The notes beneath the pieces were generated by a model. The model was not told the DNA's origin, did not search any database, and worked only from the letters and a program-made list of their open reading frames with translations. Made by a program: the position numbers and the translations under genes. Below are positions 12,241 through 23,954 of a stretch of DNA of 50,000 bases, piece by piece (the stretch's first letter is position 1; each line of letters begins with the position of its first letter). The stretch is from Mesostigma viride (Eukaryota > Streptophyta > Mesostigmatophyceae > Mesostigmatales > Mesostigmataceae). The DNA lies in contig RPFO01000154.1 in NCBI GenBank assembly GCA_009746045.1, positions 928,667 through 978,666 of the forward strand. Direction: 5' to 3'.

Positions 12241-12343
12241 TATAAATTAAAAGGATGAGCAGACGCTTACCATGCGTCGTTCTAGACCCCATATGTATAA
12301 ATTAAAAGGATGAGCAGACGCTTACCATGCGTCGTTCTAGACC
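12234..12343. repeat. Perfect 55-bp tandem duplication
   Basis: Two adjacent identical 55-base copies begin ccatatgtataaattaaaag at 12234 and 12289. The lack of divergence implies a recent event at the inner edge of the LINE fragment. Confidence 0.9.
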
Positions 12344-13320
12344 CCCGTTGATTGGCTGCGACTATCTAACCCTTGGACGCCTCTTGAAATGTATCCCTCT
12401 GCCCTATAAACTCATAGCCTCGTGACTTGTCTCATGGATATAAAGGCGGCCGGATCTCACAAGCAACTTGAATTGCACTTTTTAATTAATTATATTGGTA
12501 GTTGACCTTGTACAATCACATCTGCAATTGTGTTGCCCACGACTGAGGACAACAGACCCTACACAAGGGAACGGATGTCAACAAGCCTTGCCTCAAGATG
12601 TGAGGACAATTAACGAAGGCTCGGAATCAAGGTACATGAAAGAGACTACACGCTGTTGGTGTCTCTTTCCCACACATGTAGTCAAGCCCAAACAAGTCAC
12701 CAAAGCAACACACGCTTGTCAGAACACGCTAAACATTTGTCGTGATTCCTGACACAACGTACAAAACCGCATTCCAGATATGCCGTCCTGACATTTTCAC
12801 CACACATAAGAGCATCTAGAAAATGGCACTATGGTGCCCAAACTAAAATTGCCGCCTCACTGCCCGTTTTATCTGGCACAAATCCAAGCATTTTCTAGCT
12901 GTCCAGGACATGTCCAGTAATGAGTGCCGAGCGACCAAACCTCAAGGTCGCAGCATAATATAATATCTTTCACACGATCTGCACTTTCATGTACGTGCAC
13001 AATGTGCCTGGCGACGCAACCGACACGTCAAATGACACGTGTAAAGGGTCATGTCGTAAGCTGCGGCATCGGTGCCGTAAGAGGTAGCCATCCTGCCAGA
13101 AACACAATCCCACATCCCCTCTAGCCTGGGCTCCACCACGCCCTTCCGGCCTAATCGATTCCTGGATTGTAACCCACATAACGAACGTTGTCCAGGACTT
13201 GTCTCAACCAAGTCCATGCAGCTGACTGTGGGTCGCGCCTATATTGCCAGAGCGCCCACACTATATTCCAAGTAGTCTAACCAGCGCATCTCAACTTGTC
13301 CGGCCCTATACTACTGGTGT
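12344..13320. other. Intergenic stretch, no gene seen
   Basis: It contains a short tttttaattaattat tract near 12480, which may be the tail of an unrecognised element, but nothing coding that I can support. Confidence 0.4.
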
Positions 13321-13450
13321 GCTGATTCTGTCGGACGCAACTCCATGCGTAACTCACGCACTGCAGTTCCTAGTATACGCTGATTTAATCCTGTCGAACG
13401 CAACTCCGGCATGCGTAACTCACGCACTGGCAGCGTCCCTACGCTGACTG
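13321..13450. repeat. Imperfect tandem duplication of about 60 bp
   Basis: Two diverged copies share gctgatt, the text tcg-acgcaactcc and atgcgtaactcacgcactg. The second starts near 13379. Confidence 0.7.
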
Positions 13451-13857
13451 CTCCCGATGTGGTCCGGCGGTTCGGCTATCAAGAAGACCTACACTGCAAT
13501 AATGTCATTCCAACCCTTGTCGATCACCCGTAGTGACCAAGATGAAATAGTGCGTGCGTAGCTTACCGACCTCAACGCAGAGCATCGCTATCAAACGAAC
13601 TGCCTCACAGAACGTCCTGCATTGCGTCCTTTGGCTATCGCCCGAGCCTCACTAGGGTGCATGTGTTATTATTACGACACGAACATTCACAACACAAAAG
13701 AGTACCCGGTGCCCTTGGCCCCCGATATGCCGGTATCTTGTTGAGTCGCCGGACTTGCATGATTTGGAACCGTTGGTATCCGGAGGTGATGCCACAACCC
13801 CCCTGACGTTGAACTGCTTCAGCGCTACAACGTCTCCGTACGTGTTTCCCACACTAT

Positions 13858-15115
13858 GTGGAAACCAAGGTCGTCCACAAGCTCCAACCTCAGTTCACGG
13901 CGCTGCACACCGCGGCGCAGGCATCCGAGACGCACGCTGCACTTGTCTAGAGAGCTCGCCCGTAAACCAGGTGGAGGGCAAGTGCGGCGTGCTCATGAAG
14001 AAGCTTGAAGCCATCACCGCCCACACCGAGGCCCTGGCCTCACAGGTCCCATTAAGATAGCGGAGCAGACGGCCACCATCGCATCCTGCAGCCACCCCGG
14101 CTGGATGCTGGTGACCTCCCGCCCCTCTCCTATGCGGACCTGCTACGGACAGCGACCGCCCCCACCACCGACGCCATCGCTACGAAACTCCAGGAGCTTG
14201 AAGACCTTCGCCAGGCACAACAACGGGAGGCCACCAACCGCGCCCGCCGCGACTGCCGGGTGGTGCTGCGTCGTTTCCCCCAGAAGCCAGGTGAGACGTC
14301 AACCTCCCTTCAGCCGACGAGACCAGCTCCTTACCGCTCATTGGCCTGGTATAGGTTAGGTAGAACTGCGTGGGTCACCACCTTCCCCACTCACAGCTAG
14401 GACAAGGCGGCTCCCCCCCCAACCCTGCTCACCTTCCCCTCAGTCCCGTGAGGACAAGCAGCGGTTCCTCTAGCTCTCGACGCAAGCGGTTGCACGACCT
14501 CACCTGGACGCTGGACGACGACCTGACCCCCGCGCGCTCAGCAGCAGCAGCAGCGACGCGACCTGTGGCCGGAATACCTCCGCCACAAGCAGGACCCCCA
14601 GAAGCCCAAGGTGTACTGGAGGGGCGGGGACCTGATGATCAACCACAAGATGTGGACGCCCCCAGCGGGCTAGAATAGCTTGCATAATAGCCCTAGCTTG
14701 TATCCATTGGTAGTCACTGCCGCTATGGCAGCCATGCTTAGAATGTTTGCCTAGCTGTGCCAATTAACATACCTAGTCACGTGCACCGCTAACGCACGGT
14801 GCACAACCAGCCACCATAGCCTTAGCTTAGTCCTTGTACAGCCATGCTACGTCCTGACCGTATGATCAGATTATTACTTGCCCACGCTCCTTGTTATGCC
14901 ATGCTCACATGGGTCTTATTGCCACCCACAGATTGCCGAATCGTTTACACACACTAATTTAGCGTGTCCGAGTGCAGCTGTGGCATGCCTTTGGCATGAA
15001 GGAGAATGGGGGTCTCTGCCCTTTCTCCTGTTGTGCACACACAGGAATTTTAAAAAAGCACTTCGGCGCTCCGTGACTCCCCAACGGGAGCACGTGTTTA
15101 ATTAATTAATTAATG
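13858..15115 (+). mobile_element. ORF1-only L1-like element, copy A (decayed)
   Basis: A plus-strand ORF1 in several frames gives a coiled-coil start (VVHKLQPQFTALHTAAQA) and an RRM and C-terminal part ending in TWTLDDDLTPA...QQQRRDLWPEYLRHKQ and the stop near 14673. It resembles L1 ORF1, the nucleic-acid chaperone. The 3' UTR follows at once, without any reverse transcriptase. It shares its text with copy B and ends at about 15100 in ctccccaacgggagcacg plus a TTAATTAATTAATTAA tail. Frameshifts and stops mark it as a dead copy. Confidence 0.75.
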
Positions 15116-15454
15116 AATTCCCACACTAGTTGCATGTCTATATTGCGCAAGCATTCTTGGCGCTACCGTGTCATCCATGACAGCACCGAGTGACCCGCCA
15201 TATCGATAAAATGTATCCTCACTGTGTGTGCGGATGATCTAGCTCACGGACGTGACAGTGTTTCTTGAGCAATCTTGAGCTACTTCGGGGCACTCGAATG
15301 GCCTTGTCGACCGTATCTTCATTCAATAAAAAGTGGCCGTTTCATGCGGTAAAATGATTATCCACTAGTCCCAAACGGTATTTTCAAGTCGCCCAAGGAC
15401 CAACAGTCGGCTCTACGTGGCTTGGGCCGGCCGGTTATTATAATTGTGGGGACG
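15116..15454. other. Spacer between LINE fragments
   Basis: No gene or known repeat recognised. Base composition is mixed. Confidence 0.4.
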
Positions 15455-16070
15455 CGCCCCTGGCTGCAATGAGGATTTGTACGCTGATTTACCATATATG
15501 TATCCCACATTCTTAGGCACAGGCGCCCGGGCCTAGCCGGGGCCCGGCTAGGCCGCTGACCTGGCCCGCATGCGCACTGTCAGATCAGGTCGATACATCA
15601 GATAGGCTAGCCGGCACCAAGCCCAAGCCGGCAACCGAGCGTTTTTGTCCTTGTGTGGCACATGCATGCGGCCCAGCCCGCGCGCGACAAGGTCGCCACT
15701 GGACTTTCCGTCCGACGTAGGCTAGCTAGGCATTGACAATTGTGCTACCCTAGACGGGGCGGGCTCACGCCCGGGAAGCCCCAAGTGGTCTGTCTGTAAT
15801 ATATGGAGGCAGATCGATGACACTTAAAGATAACGTGGCAAACGGTCATGAAGGACACCACCACCCAGCCCGGGGTGGGGGCACCGCGTGTGACCCAGTA
15901 TGGCATTCATAGTGATTCGGGCCGCGGCGCTCGCGTAAGCCTGTAAGTAGAAACTGGATAGCTCAAGCATCGTCCATTCCGAATTCCTGGATTGAGGACA
16001 TATTCAAAATTCCCATTGAGGACATATGCAGCCTCACGTGACATGCAGTCCACGTGCGTGTAAAAGAGTT
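15455..16070 (+). mobile_element. Decayed LINE ORF2 3' fragment
   Basis: Plus-strand text parallels the better-kept element at 23.28-23.8 kb: a DLYADLPYISHI-like segment near 15475, then tgtctgtaatatatggaggc near 15795, then the shared ORF2 end (gtatggcattcatag near 15898). The palindromic 3' terminus is eroded (cacgtgacatgcagtccacgtg near 16034). Multiple stops and indels are present. Confidence 0.65.
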
Positions 16071-16084
16071 CATTGATTCTTTGC

Positions 16085-17253
16085 AGGCAGAAGATGACCT
16101 CGCTGAACACCACGCTCAACACGGTCGAGGCCCGGGTCTCCAACGTGGAAACCAAGGTCGTCCACAAGCTACAACCACAGTTCACGGCGCTACACACCGC
16201 GGCGCAGGCTTCGCAAACGCATGCTGCACTTGTCTCTCGCCTTAACTGAGGTGGAAGGCAAGTGCGGCGTGCTCATGAAGAAGCTTGAGGCCATCACCGC
16301 CCACACGTACCGAGGCCCTGGCCACACACTGAGGTCCCAAAGCTAGCGGAGCAGACGGCCACCATTGCCTCCCAGCCACCCCGGCAGGATGCTGGTGACC
16401 TCCCGCTCTCCTACGCGGACCTGCTGCGGTCAGCGACCGCCTCCACCACCGACGCCATCGCCACGAAGCTCCAGGAGCTGGAGGACCACCGCCAGGCCCA
16501 GCAACGGGAGGTCACCGATCGCGCTCGCCGCGAGTGCCGAGTGGTGCTACGTCGCTTCCCCCAGAAGCCAGGTGCCGACGTCAACCTCCCTTGCTGACGA
16601 GATCAAGAACCAGCTTCTTACCCTCATGGGCCTGGTAGGTGAGGTAGAACTGCGTGGGTGCCACCGCCTTCCCCACTCACGGGACAAGGCGGCCACCCCA
16701 CCAGTCCTGCTCACCTTCCTCTCCCCTGAGGATAAGCAGCGGTTCCTCTCTCGTCGCAAGCGGTTGCACGACCTCACCTGGACGCTGGATGACGATCTAA
16801 CCCCCGCTCAGCAACAGCAGCGACGCGACCTGTGGCCGGAATACCTCCGCCATAAGCAGGACCCCCAGAAGCCCAAGGTGTACTGGAGGGGCGGGGACCT
16901 GATGATCAACCACAAGATGTGGACGCCCCCAGCGGGCTAGAATAGCAATAGCCCTAGCTTGTAACCATTGGAGTCACTGTCGCTATAAAGGCAGCCATGC
17001 CTAGAATGTTTGCCTAGCTGTGCCAACACACCTAGTCACGTGCCGCCAACGCACGGTACACAACCAGCCATAGCCTTAGCCTAGTTCTAGTACAGCCATG
17101 CTACGCCCTGGCTATGTTCAGATTACTTGCCCACGCTCCTTGCTATGATATGCTCACATGGGTCTTATTGCACCCACAGTTTGCCGGATCCTTAGCCTGT
17201 CCTTTTAGCTAGCCGCGCCCGATTGCAGCTGTGGCATTAATTAATTAATTAAT
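16085..17253 (+). mobile_element. ORF1-only L1-like element, copy B
   Basis: ORF1 starts near 16092 (MTSLNTTLNTVEARVSNVET) with a coiled coil. After frameshifts it continues as DDDLTPAQQQQRRDLWPEYL...VYWRGGDL to a stop at 16938. The following 3' UTR (tagaatagcaatagccctag onward) is collinear with copy A and ends at gcagctgtggca followed by ATTAATTAATTAATTAAT at 17236. That two copies have the same ORF1-to-UTR junction argues for an ORF1-only, non-autonomous family rather than chance deletion. Confidence 0.75.
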
Positions 17254-17290
17254 AAGCACGTGACTGCGTCACGTGGGTGCCAATACAGAG
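17254..17290 (-). mobile_element. Loose LINE 3' tip with palindrome
   Basis: The motif CACGTGACTGCGTCACGTG at about 17259 directly adjoins the TTAA tail of copy B. It looks like the 3' tip of a minus-strand LINE sharing the tail region. Confidence 0.6.
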
Positions 17291-17640
17291 TAAAGGAACC
17301 TTCAACCCTATATACACAGTGAGAAGGAGGGAGGGCGCCCTAGCTTCTCTCACTGCCGCAGGTGGGCAGGCCACAGAGCGCTCTCTCCACGGCATGGTGC
17401 CGGGGCAACACTGTGGGTGCAATACAACCAGTGCAATACCATAGGTAGGCTGACGCATAGCTTATGCTACAAATGTGAGGTGGGCTCAAGACGTCGGCTA
17501 ATTAAGGCGCAAGCTGATGGCCACAAGGTGCCAGAGCTAATTGAAGGTACTATAACGCTGTGCGCTAATATCGTTTCAAGTGCTGTAATGCCTAAGCTAT
17601 CCCATCATCGATTGCCCCCATCTAGACAACTAGCTGGAGT
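17291..17640. other. Spacer containing a dispersed repeat
   Basis: Bases around 17340-17415 (cttctctcactgcc, ggcaggccacag, gtgggtgcaata) resemble 47505-47590 in a kinase-gene intron. It is not recognised as any named family. Confidence 0.5.
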
Positions 17641-18637
17641 GCTCTATCCCGGGGAAGCCCGGGGGGGCTTCCACAGTTTCTTGTTTACATAGAGGTCCCC
17701 GCCCCGCCAGTACACTTGGGGCTTCTCGGGGTTGGTCTTGTGGCGGATGTAGTCGGGCCACTGATCGCGGCGTTGCTGCTGCTGGGCTGGCGTCAGGTCG
17801 TCGTCAAGCGACCAGGAGGTGTTCACCAGCTTCTTGCGGCGAGAGAGGAACCGAACTCGGGCTGTGATGTCGCTGAAGGTGAGGACCACTGGACGGGGCC
17901 CAGCCTTGGCCCGTGGATGGGGCAGGCGGTAGGCGCCCTGCAGTATCGCACCTGGCAGCTGCATGCACGCCAAGAGCTGTTTCTTCAGCTCGTCGAGAAG
18001 AGACGGTCTGGGGTCTCCTCCGGCAGCATGTCGAAGCGCCTGAGGATGACCCGGCAGCGGCGACGGTCGCGGTCAGCGGCCTCGCGGCGCGTGTCTTCCA
18101 GCTCCTGGAGCTTGGTGGTGATGGCGGTCGTGGTAGAGGATGCCTGGCTCTTGAGCAGGTCCGCCCAGGAGGCGCGAGTCGAGGGGCCATCGCTAGCCCT
18201 ACCAGCAGGTTGGGAGGCGATGGTGGCCGTGCGCTCGGCGATCTCGGGGACCTGCGTGGCCAGGGCGTCTACCTTGGCAGCAACTGCCTCAAGTTTCACG
18301 GTGCCTTGGCCGACTCGGCCTTCCACCTGATTAAGGCGGGTGGTCACAGTGGCTGTGGCCTCGGAAACTTTGGTGGCAATGTGCTCTTGCGTAGCAGTAA
18401 ACTGAGGCTGGAGCTTAAGGGCGACTCTGGCTTCAATGTTGTTGAACTTGGCCGAGAGAGTGTTGAGTGGGCCGTCAGGCGCGTTCATGCTGTGGCATGC
18501 CTTTGGCATGAAGGAGACTGGGGGTCTCTGCCCTTTCTCCTGCATGTAGTGCACACACAGGGATTAAAAGCACTTCGGTGCTCTGTGACTCCCCAACGGG
18601 AGCACGAGTTTAATTAATTAATTAATTAATTAATTGC
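17641..18637. mobile_element. ORF1-only L1-like element, copy C, 5' part inverted
   Basis: Minus strand: ORF1 from MNAPDGPLNTLSAKFNNIEA at about 18488 down to 17985, then after a one-base frameshift LKKQLLACMQLPGAILQG...WSLDDDLTPAQQQQRRDQW to a stop at 17644. It is the best-preserved ORF1 in the window. Plus strand: the 3' UTR end (tgtggcatgcctttggcatg at about 18490, then ctccccaacgggagcacgag) and a (TTAA)n tail to 18636. ORF1 therefore faces against its own 3' end, the structure left by twin priming of LINE insertion. Confidence 0.75.
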
Positions 18638-18965
18638 AGGCAGATGGCAGGCAGTCATCATGAAGGATACCACCCCCCAATTGCAGTGGGGCCGGCTCCG
18701 TGTGCGACCAAGTTTGGCATTCATAGCGATTCGGGCCGACGGTCGGGAACCCGCATGCAACCCTGTAACTAGGAACTAGATAGCTACATCCACCCACCCC
18801 ATATCGATCCCATGATGTATTTTTTTCCCTGAGGACTTCCGCTCACATGACGCAGTTACGTGTAAATTCGACCATCCCACATTCCATTTCAATCCGGCTC
18901 ACTAAGGCGGCCTTATGCTCACATGATCGATGCAGTCTACGTGTAGATAAATTATAATTAATGCT
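18638..18965 (+). mobile_element. LINE 3' end fragment
   Basis: Plus-strand text (gcagatggcaggcagtcatc, tttggcattcatagcgattc, taactaggaactagatagct) is collinear with the LINE end at 23.6-23.8 kb. It finishes in an eroded palindrome (acatgacgcagttacgtgta near 18848). Confidence 0.65.
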
Positions 18966-19394
18966 GATCCACTAGAGCTACTGTATGGCAGGGTCCTAGC
19001 TTTGTCCCGTGACAACCCATGACTGGCAAACTTGCGCACGCCCCGCACCGATGCCTATGTGGCACAATTGCTTGAGGATGCAGGGCTTCTGGGATTATCT
19101 GTACTCCGGCGCCCGCATGATATAGACACTTAGGAGAAATGGGCTGCCGAATGCTATAAGCACCTTCCTGTGTGGGGGGCATGCTCCTGTTTTCTCCCCA
19201 CGGGCCCGGCCGCGGCCCATTAATTGGTATAGAATGCAGGGTAGAAATCGTCAGGTGGAGGTAATGGCCCCTGCAATCGAGGATAGCCGCTACAAGTGCA
19301 ACTGCCTCGTCGACATGTGCCATTACAGTAGAGGACAGCTCAGTCTATGAGGAACTAGGGCCCCCTCCGGTAGTGACCATATGTTTGGGGCATG
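18966..19394. other. Spacer, no gene seen
   Basis: A single 121-codon minus frame occupies most of this spacer but shows no family resemblance. I do not call it a gene. Confidence 0.4.
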
Positions 19395-19456
19395 ATTAAT
19401 TCATTAATTAACACGAAACAGTGTTACGTGAGCATAAGTCCTCAGTACAGTCGAGT
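19395..19456 (-). mobile_element. LINE 3' tip running into a microsatellite
   Basis: Tail gattaattcattaattaac, then an eroded palindrome (cacgaaacagtgttacgtg) and agcataagtcctcagt, the same order as at 11924-11972. Where the intact copy continues with gtgggaggggaacatgggat, this one continues as the (GGGAT)n array. Confidence 0.75.
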
Positions 19457-20261
19457 GGGATGGGATGGGATGGGATGGGATGGGATGGGATGGGATGGGA
19501 TGGGATGGGATGGGATGGGATGGGATGGGATGGGATGGGATGGGATGGGATGGGATGGGATGGGATGGGATGGGATGGGATGGGATGGGATGGGATGGGA
19601 TGGGATGGGATGGGATGGGATGGGATGGGATGGGATGGGATGGGATGGGATGGGATGGGATGGGATGGGATGGGATGGGATGGGATGGGATGGGATGGGA
19701 TGGGATGGGATGGGATGGGATGGGATGGGATGGGATGGGATGGGATGGGATGGGATGGGATGGGATGGGATGGGATGGGATGGGATGGGATGGGATGGGA
19801 TGGGATGGGATGGGATGGGATGGGATGGGATGGGATGGGATGGGATGGGATGGGATGGGATGGGATGGGATGGGATGGGATGGGATGGGATGGGATGGGA
19901 TGGGATGGGATGGGATGGGATGGGATGGGATGGGATGGGATGGGATGGGATGGGATGGGATGGGATGGGATGGGATGGGATGGGATGGGATGGGATGGGA
20001 TGGGATGGGATGGGATGGGATGGGATGGGATGGGATGGGATGGGATGGGATGGGATGGGATGGGATGGGATGGGATGGGATGGGATGGGATGGGATGGGA
20101 TGGGATGGGATGGGATGGGATGGGATGGGATGGGATGGGATGGGATGGGATGGGATGGGATGGGATGGGATGGGATGGGATGGGATGGGATGGGATGGGA
20201 TGGGATGGGATGGGATGGGATGGGATGGGATGGGATGGGATGGGATGGGATGGGATGGGAT
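19457..20261. repeat. (GGGAT)161 perfect microsatellite
   Basis: The array spans 805 bases of GGGAT with no interruption that I can see. Long frames reading GMGWD or PIPSH are artefacts of the repeat. Confidence 0.98.
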
Positions 20262-20600
20262 ATAATGTATAATAATAATGCATTTTTATTTATTAATATT
20301 ATTATTATTGTTATTATTATTATTATTTTCGTTTCACTGCCTACCCCTTTTCACCTTACACTTCACATCTGGAGTGAGCTAGCTGGGCACGAGGCTTTAG
20401 ACCCTGTTGGATAGGAGACCCCGGCGGCCGGGCACCACCGTGGGCGCTGAAAAATCGAACTTATTATGACCCATACTCCAACAGCGCCTGTGCCTCACCA
20501 CATCCCAGCAATGACCTTCCCATTATTCCATTTTTTTTTTGTTATTATTATTACTCTTTACTTTGTCTTTATTTATTATTGTTCGCATTATTACCATCAT
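20262..20600. other. AT-rich spacer
   Basis: ATT/TTA-rich simple sequence (20262-20330 and 20528-20590) lies on both sides of a short unique stretch. No gene is seen. Confidence 0.5.
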
Positions 20601-23600
20601 CGGTCAATTGCTCGCCTCCTCGTGGCCACCTTCCATTCGATGGAGGGCCATTCGACCTACGCCGGCTTGACGGTGGGCGTCAGTTACGCACCACACTCCA
20701 GCCCGCGCCGGCCACCCAGAACAAGATCGCATGCAAGGACTTCTTTGCTGCGCTGGAGGAACTGGCGAACGGCACCCCTGGTCGCAACTACCTCGCTCTG
20801 CTACTGGACGCCATGCAACGCTACGCTACCACCGTGTACTGGCAGATGTCAGCACGCCCCCAACGGTACGGTCTCCAATGCCCAACACTCAATGTTTTGC
20901 TGGTTTGCTTACGACATGCGATTTGGTACCCGCCAACACCCGCTTTCCACATAGTCCAGATGCTCTGGTCACACACACCTCGCCAACTGGCACTGAACGC
21001 TGCATCGACTATCTATGTCGTAATGCGCAAGCGTCATCAAGGATCTGTACGAGCTGCTCGTTCGCACGCTATCCCCAAGGTGCGCTCCGATCATCGCATC
21101 GTCACCGCCCGCATCCGCCTGCGATTCCCCCCGTGGCTTTCCGGTAAGCACGTGGCACCACCTGATTTGCGAACACTGCAGCTGCTTGAGAAATCTGACG
21201 CCGCTCTGGAGGACTTCCCTGAAAAACGCGCCCTGCGCAAGCGCGCGGCAGAGGAGTTCGTCGACGCGCTGGACATCCGGCCGGCCAGCCGCCTAGCTGC
21301 CCGCTGCCGGCCCGGCATCGGCGGCCTTCGGCACCTCGCTGGCGAGCTGCCCGCGGCATGCAGGGACCCTGCTCCCCCGCCGGGCCCGCCGCCCGCCCCC
21401 GCGATCTTGTAATCGGCGCTTCACCAGCCTGCACCGGCTCCCTGCCGTCATCCAGGCCCGGCAAGCCCTGTGCGACAACCGCGACCCCGCCCCGGCCGCC
21501 CGCTACGCCCGCCTCAACTGAAGCCGATTACCACTTGGCCAATGATCCGTCAGGCGACCAAGGAGCAGGAGGACCTCCATGTCCGCGAGTACTTCGCCCA
21601 CCTCCAGGACCAGCACGGCAAGTACGCCTGGACCCGCCTGCGTCACGGCACGCCCAACCAACGGCCAGCCGGCGGCGCGCAGCCGGCACTGCGGACGCTC
21701 TCTGGCTCCCCGCAGCTGCCAGTATAGCTTGACCAGTGGTATTCAGGACTCCCGGCCGTCCCGGCTGCTCGGCGCCCCGCCGCCCCCCCCCCACCTCCTC
21801 CGCGCTTGGCCCTCTGGCGGCCGCGTGCCTGGCGCCTGCGGGAGTCCCTGCGCGCCGCCCACGCCGCCCGCCGCTGATCGAGCAGGACTACACCGTGGTA
21901 CCCGACCCTGACGGAACCCCTGGCCGACCCCAACGAGCTACCGCCGTTCACCGAGCTCGAGCTGAGCACCGCCGCCAAGCAACTCCGCTTCTACGCTGCC
22001 GTTGGCCCTGACCAGCTCCCCGCCCCGGTGATTAAGCTGACGGCGCTCACGGGCCGGGTCAGTTCCTGCTTGACGTCTGCAACCGGATCCTGCTTGCCGA
22101 CGCGTCGCCAATTCCTGAGTGGCAGCACAGCTACCGTATTATTATGCTGTACAAAAACAAAGGTTCCCCAGGCTGACGACCCCACCCGAACTGACCGAGG
22201 AGTCTGCATCCAGAGCGCCGCACTCAATTAGTTGTTCATGCGCATGATCTTCAACCGCCTTCGTTCTGCTCTCGACCGTCACCGAGGGGAAAGTCAAACG
22301 GGCTTTCGTCCTGGGCGCAACACCGCCATGGCCATCTTCGTCGCGCGCCGCCTCTAATGCGAGGAAATCGCTCTCCTGCAACCTGGTGAGTTTCCTGCCA
22401 TCCTGATCTTCGTCGACTTCACCAAGGCTTTTGATTCTGTCCTCTGGGACGCTCTACTATGGTGGGCTGTCCTTGCTCGCGCTCGCGTCCCCACTCCCCT
22501 GATTACCGTCATCCGCACGCTCAGTGTACGATCGAGGGGTCGACCACTTCGGTGCGCACTCAACACGGCTTTACCCCGCCATGTCCACTGCAGACCGGCG
22601 TCTGGCACTGGGGTTGTGTCCTGTCGCCGTACCTGTTTATTATTGCAGTGGATTATGTTATGCGCCAGGCACGTGCTTGCTTTGCTAGCATTGCAGGCCG
22701 TGCCGGCCTGGCCTATGGCGATCACGAACGAGCTTGGGGTCCAAGGGGGGCCGACTATAACAAGCAGAATTTACTAGCTGACCTCATTTATGCCGACAAC
22801 ATCACGCTCATCGCGAGAAGCCGGAGTCTGCCCAACTTTCAGTTGGCTGGACTGCATGCCTGGCGCTCGAGGCTCGGGCGGTTGGTCTAGAAATCAGCCC
22901 CAAAACGGAGGCCCTGGCCCTCGGCATGGCAGGGCCCCCACCCAGACTCCGCCTCTTAGACAACACCGAGGTCAACTACCCTACTTCAGGCCGCTTCAAG
23001 CTGCTAGGCAGTTGGCTTCCCGACTGCGAGGACGACCTGACGACACGGATCGGCATGGCGTGGGCGCAACTCCATGACCGGCACCGCCGCTGACCAGTGG
23101 AGCTAGCAACCCCCGGCCCTACCCCGGATCGCCAAGCGTGACCTCTTCAAGGTCGTCATTCTGACGATCCTGACCTACGGCGCCGAGACCTGGACACTGA
23201 CGCAGGAGCTGGAGCAACGACTCGACGGCAACGTCACCAAGATGCTGCGCAAGGCCCTTAACATCCCGCCTTTGGTTTGCAAATTAATTAGTAATGCGGA
23301 TTTGTACGCTGATTTGCCCTATGTTTCCCACATTATTAGGCACAGGCGCCTGGGCACCTGGCCCGCACAGATCAGGTAGACACATCAGATAGACTAGCTG
23401 GCACTGGTCAAGCCCGCCCAGCCTGGGCGATATGTCCTCACCTGGCGTGCCCCCGGCCAGGCCGCGCGCGGCAGGGCCGCCATGCCCGTGGACTCTTCGT
23501 GATAAACTCGGCATGGACATGTACTACACTAGACATGACGGGCTCACACCCGGGCAGCCTCCTGACGTTGATTGTCTGTAATTTGGAGGCAGATGGTACG

Positions 23601-23840
23601 CAAGGATAGATGGCAAGTAGTGATGAAGGAGACCACCCCCAAGTCTGTGGGGGCTCCGCGTGTGACCGCGTATGGCATTCATATAGCGATTCGGGCCGTG
23701 ATGCCCACAACCCTGTAACTAGGACCTAGATAGCTTACACCATCCATTCCATCCCATGTTCCCCTCCCACTGAGGACTTATGACGTGACGCAGTCACGTG
23801 TCTATTAATTAACTAATTAATTAATTATTACCATTGACAT
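20601..23840 (+). mobile_element. Near-full LINE ORF2 pseudogene (APE endonuclease and reverse transcriptase)
   Basis: Fragments in three frames follow the order of an L1-like ORF2. The endonuclease end RSDHRIVTARIRLRF lies near 21090-21125. RT motifs follow: GFRPGRNTA near 22300, IFVDFTKAFDSV near 22408-22442, GCVLSPYLFIIAVDYVMRQA near 22615-22675, and the catalytic box at about 22788 as YADN rather than YADD. Then come FKLLGSWLPD, LTYGAETWTLTQEL near 23175 and NADLYADLPYVSHIIRHRRL near 23295. The 3' end has the palindrome half-sites near 23787 and an ATTAATTAACTAATTAATTA tail. Stops, frameshifts and the D-to-N change make it inactive. Confidence 0.85.
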
Positions 23841-23954
23841 TTTCTTTTCTTTTTCTTCCTTTAGTTTTTCTTTTTCCCTTTGTATAATGTATACTCCTTA
23901 CTTATTCTTTCAGCCCCTTCGTGTATGTGTGCATGTATCAATTAATCATCAGAA

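Noticed and set aside
19392-20414. Open frames of GMGWD and PIPSH repeats
   Set aside because: Translation of the (GGGAT)n array; no non-repeat coding sequence on either side.
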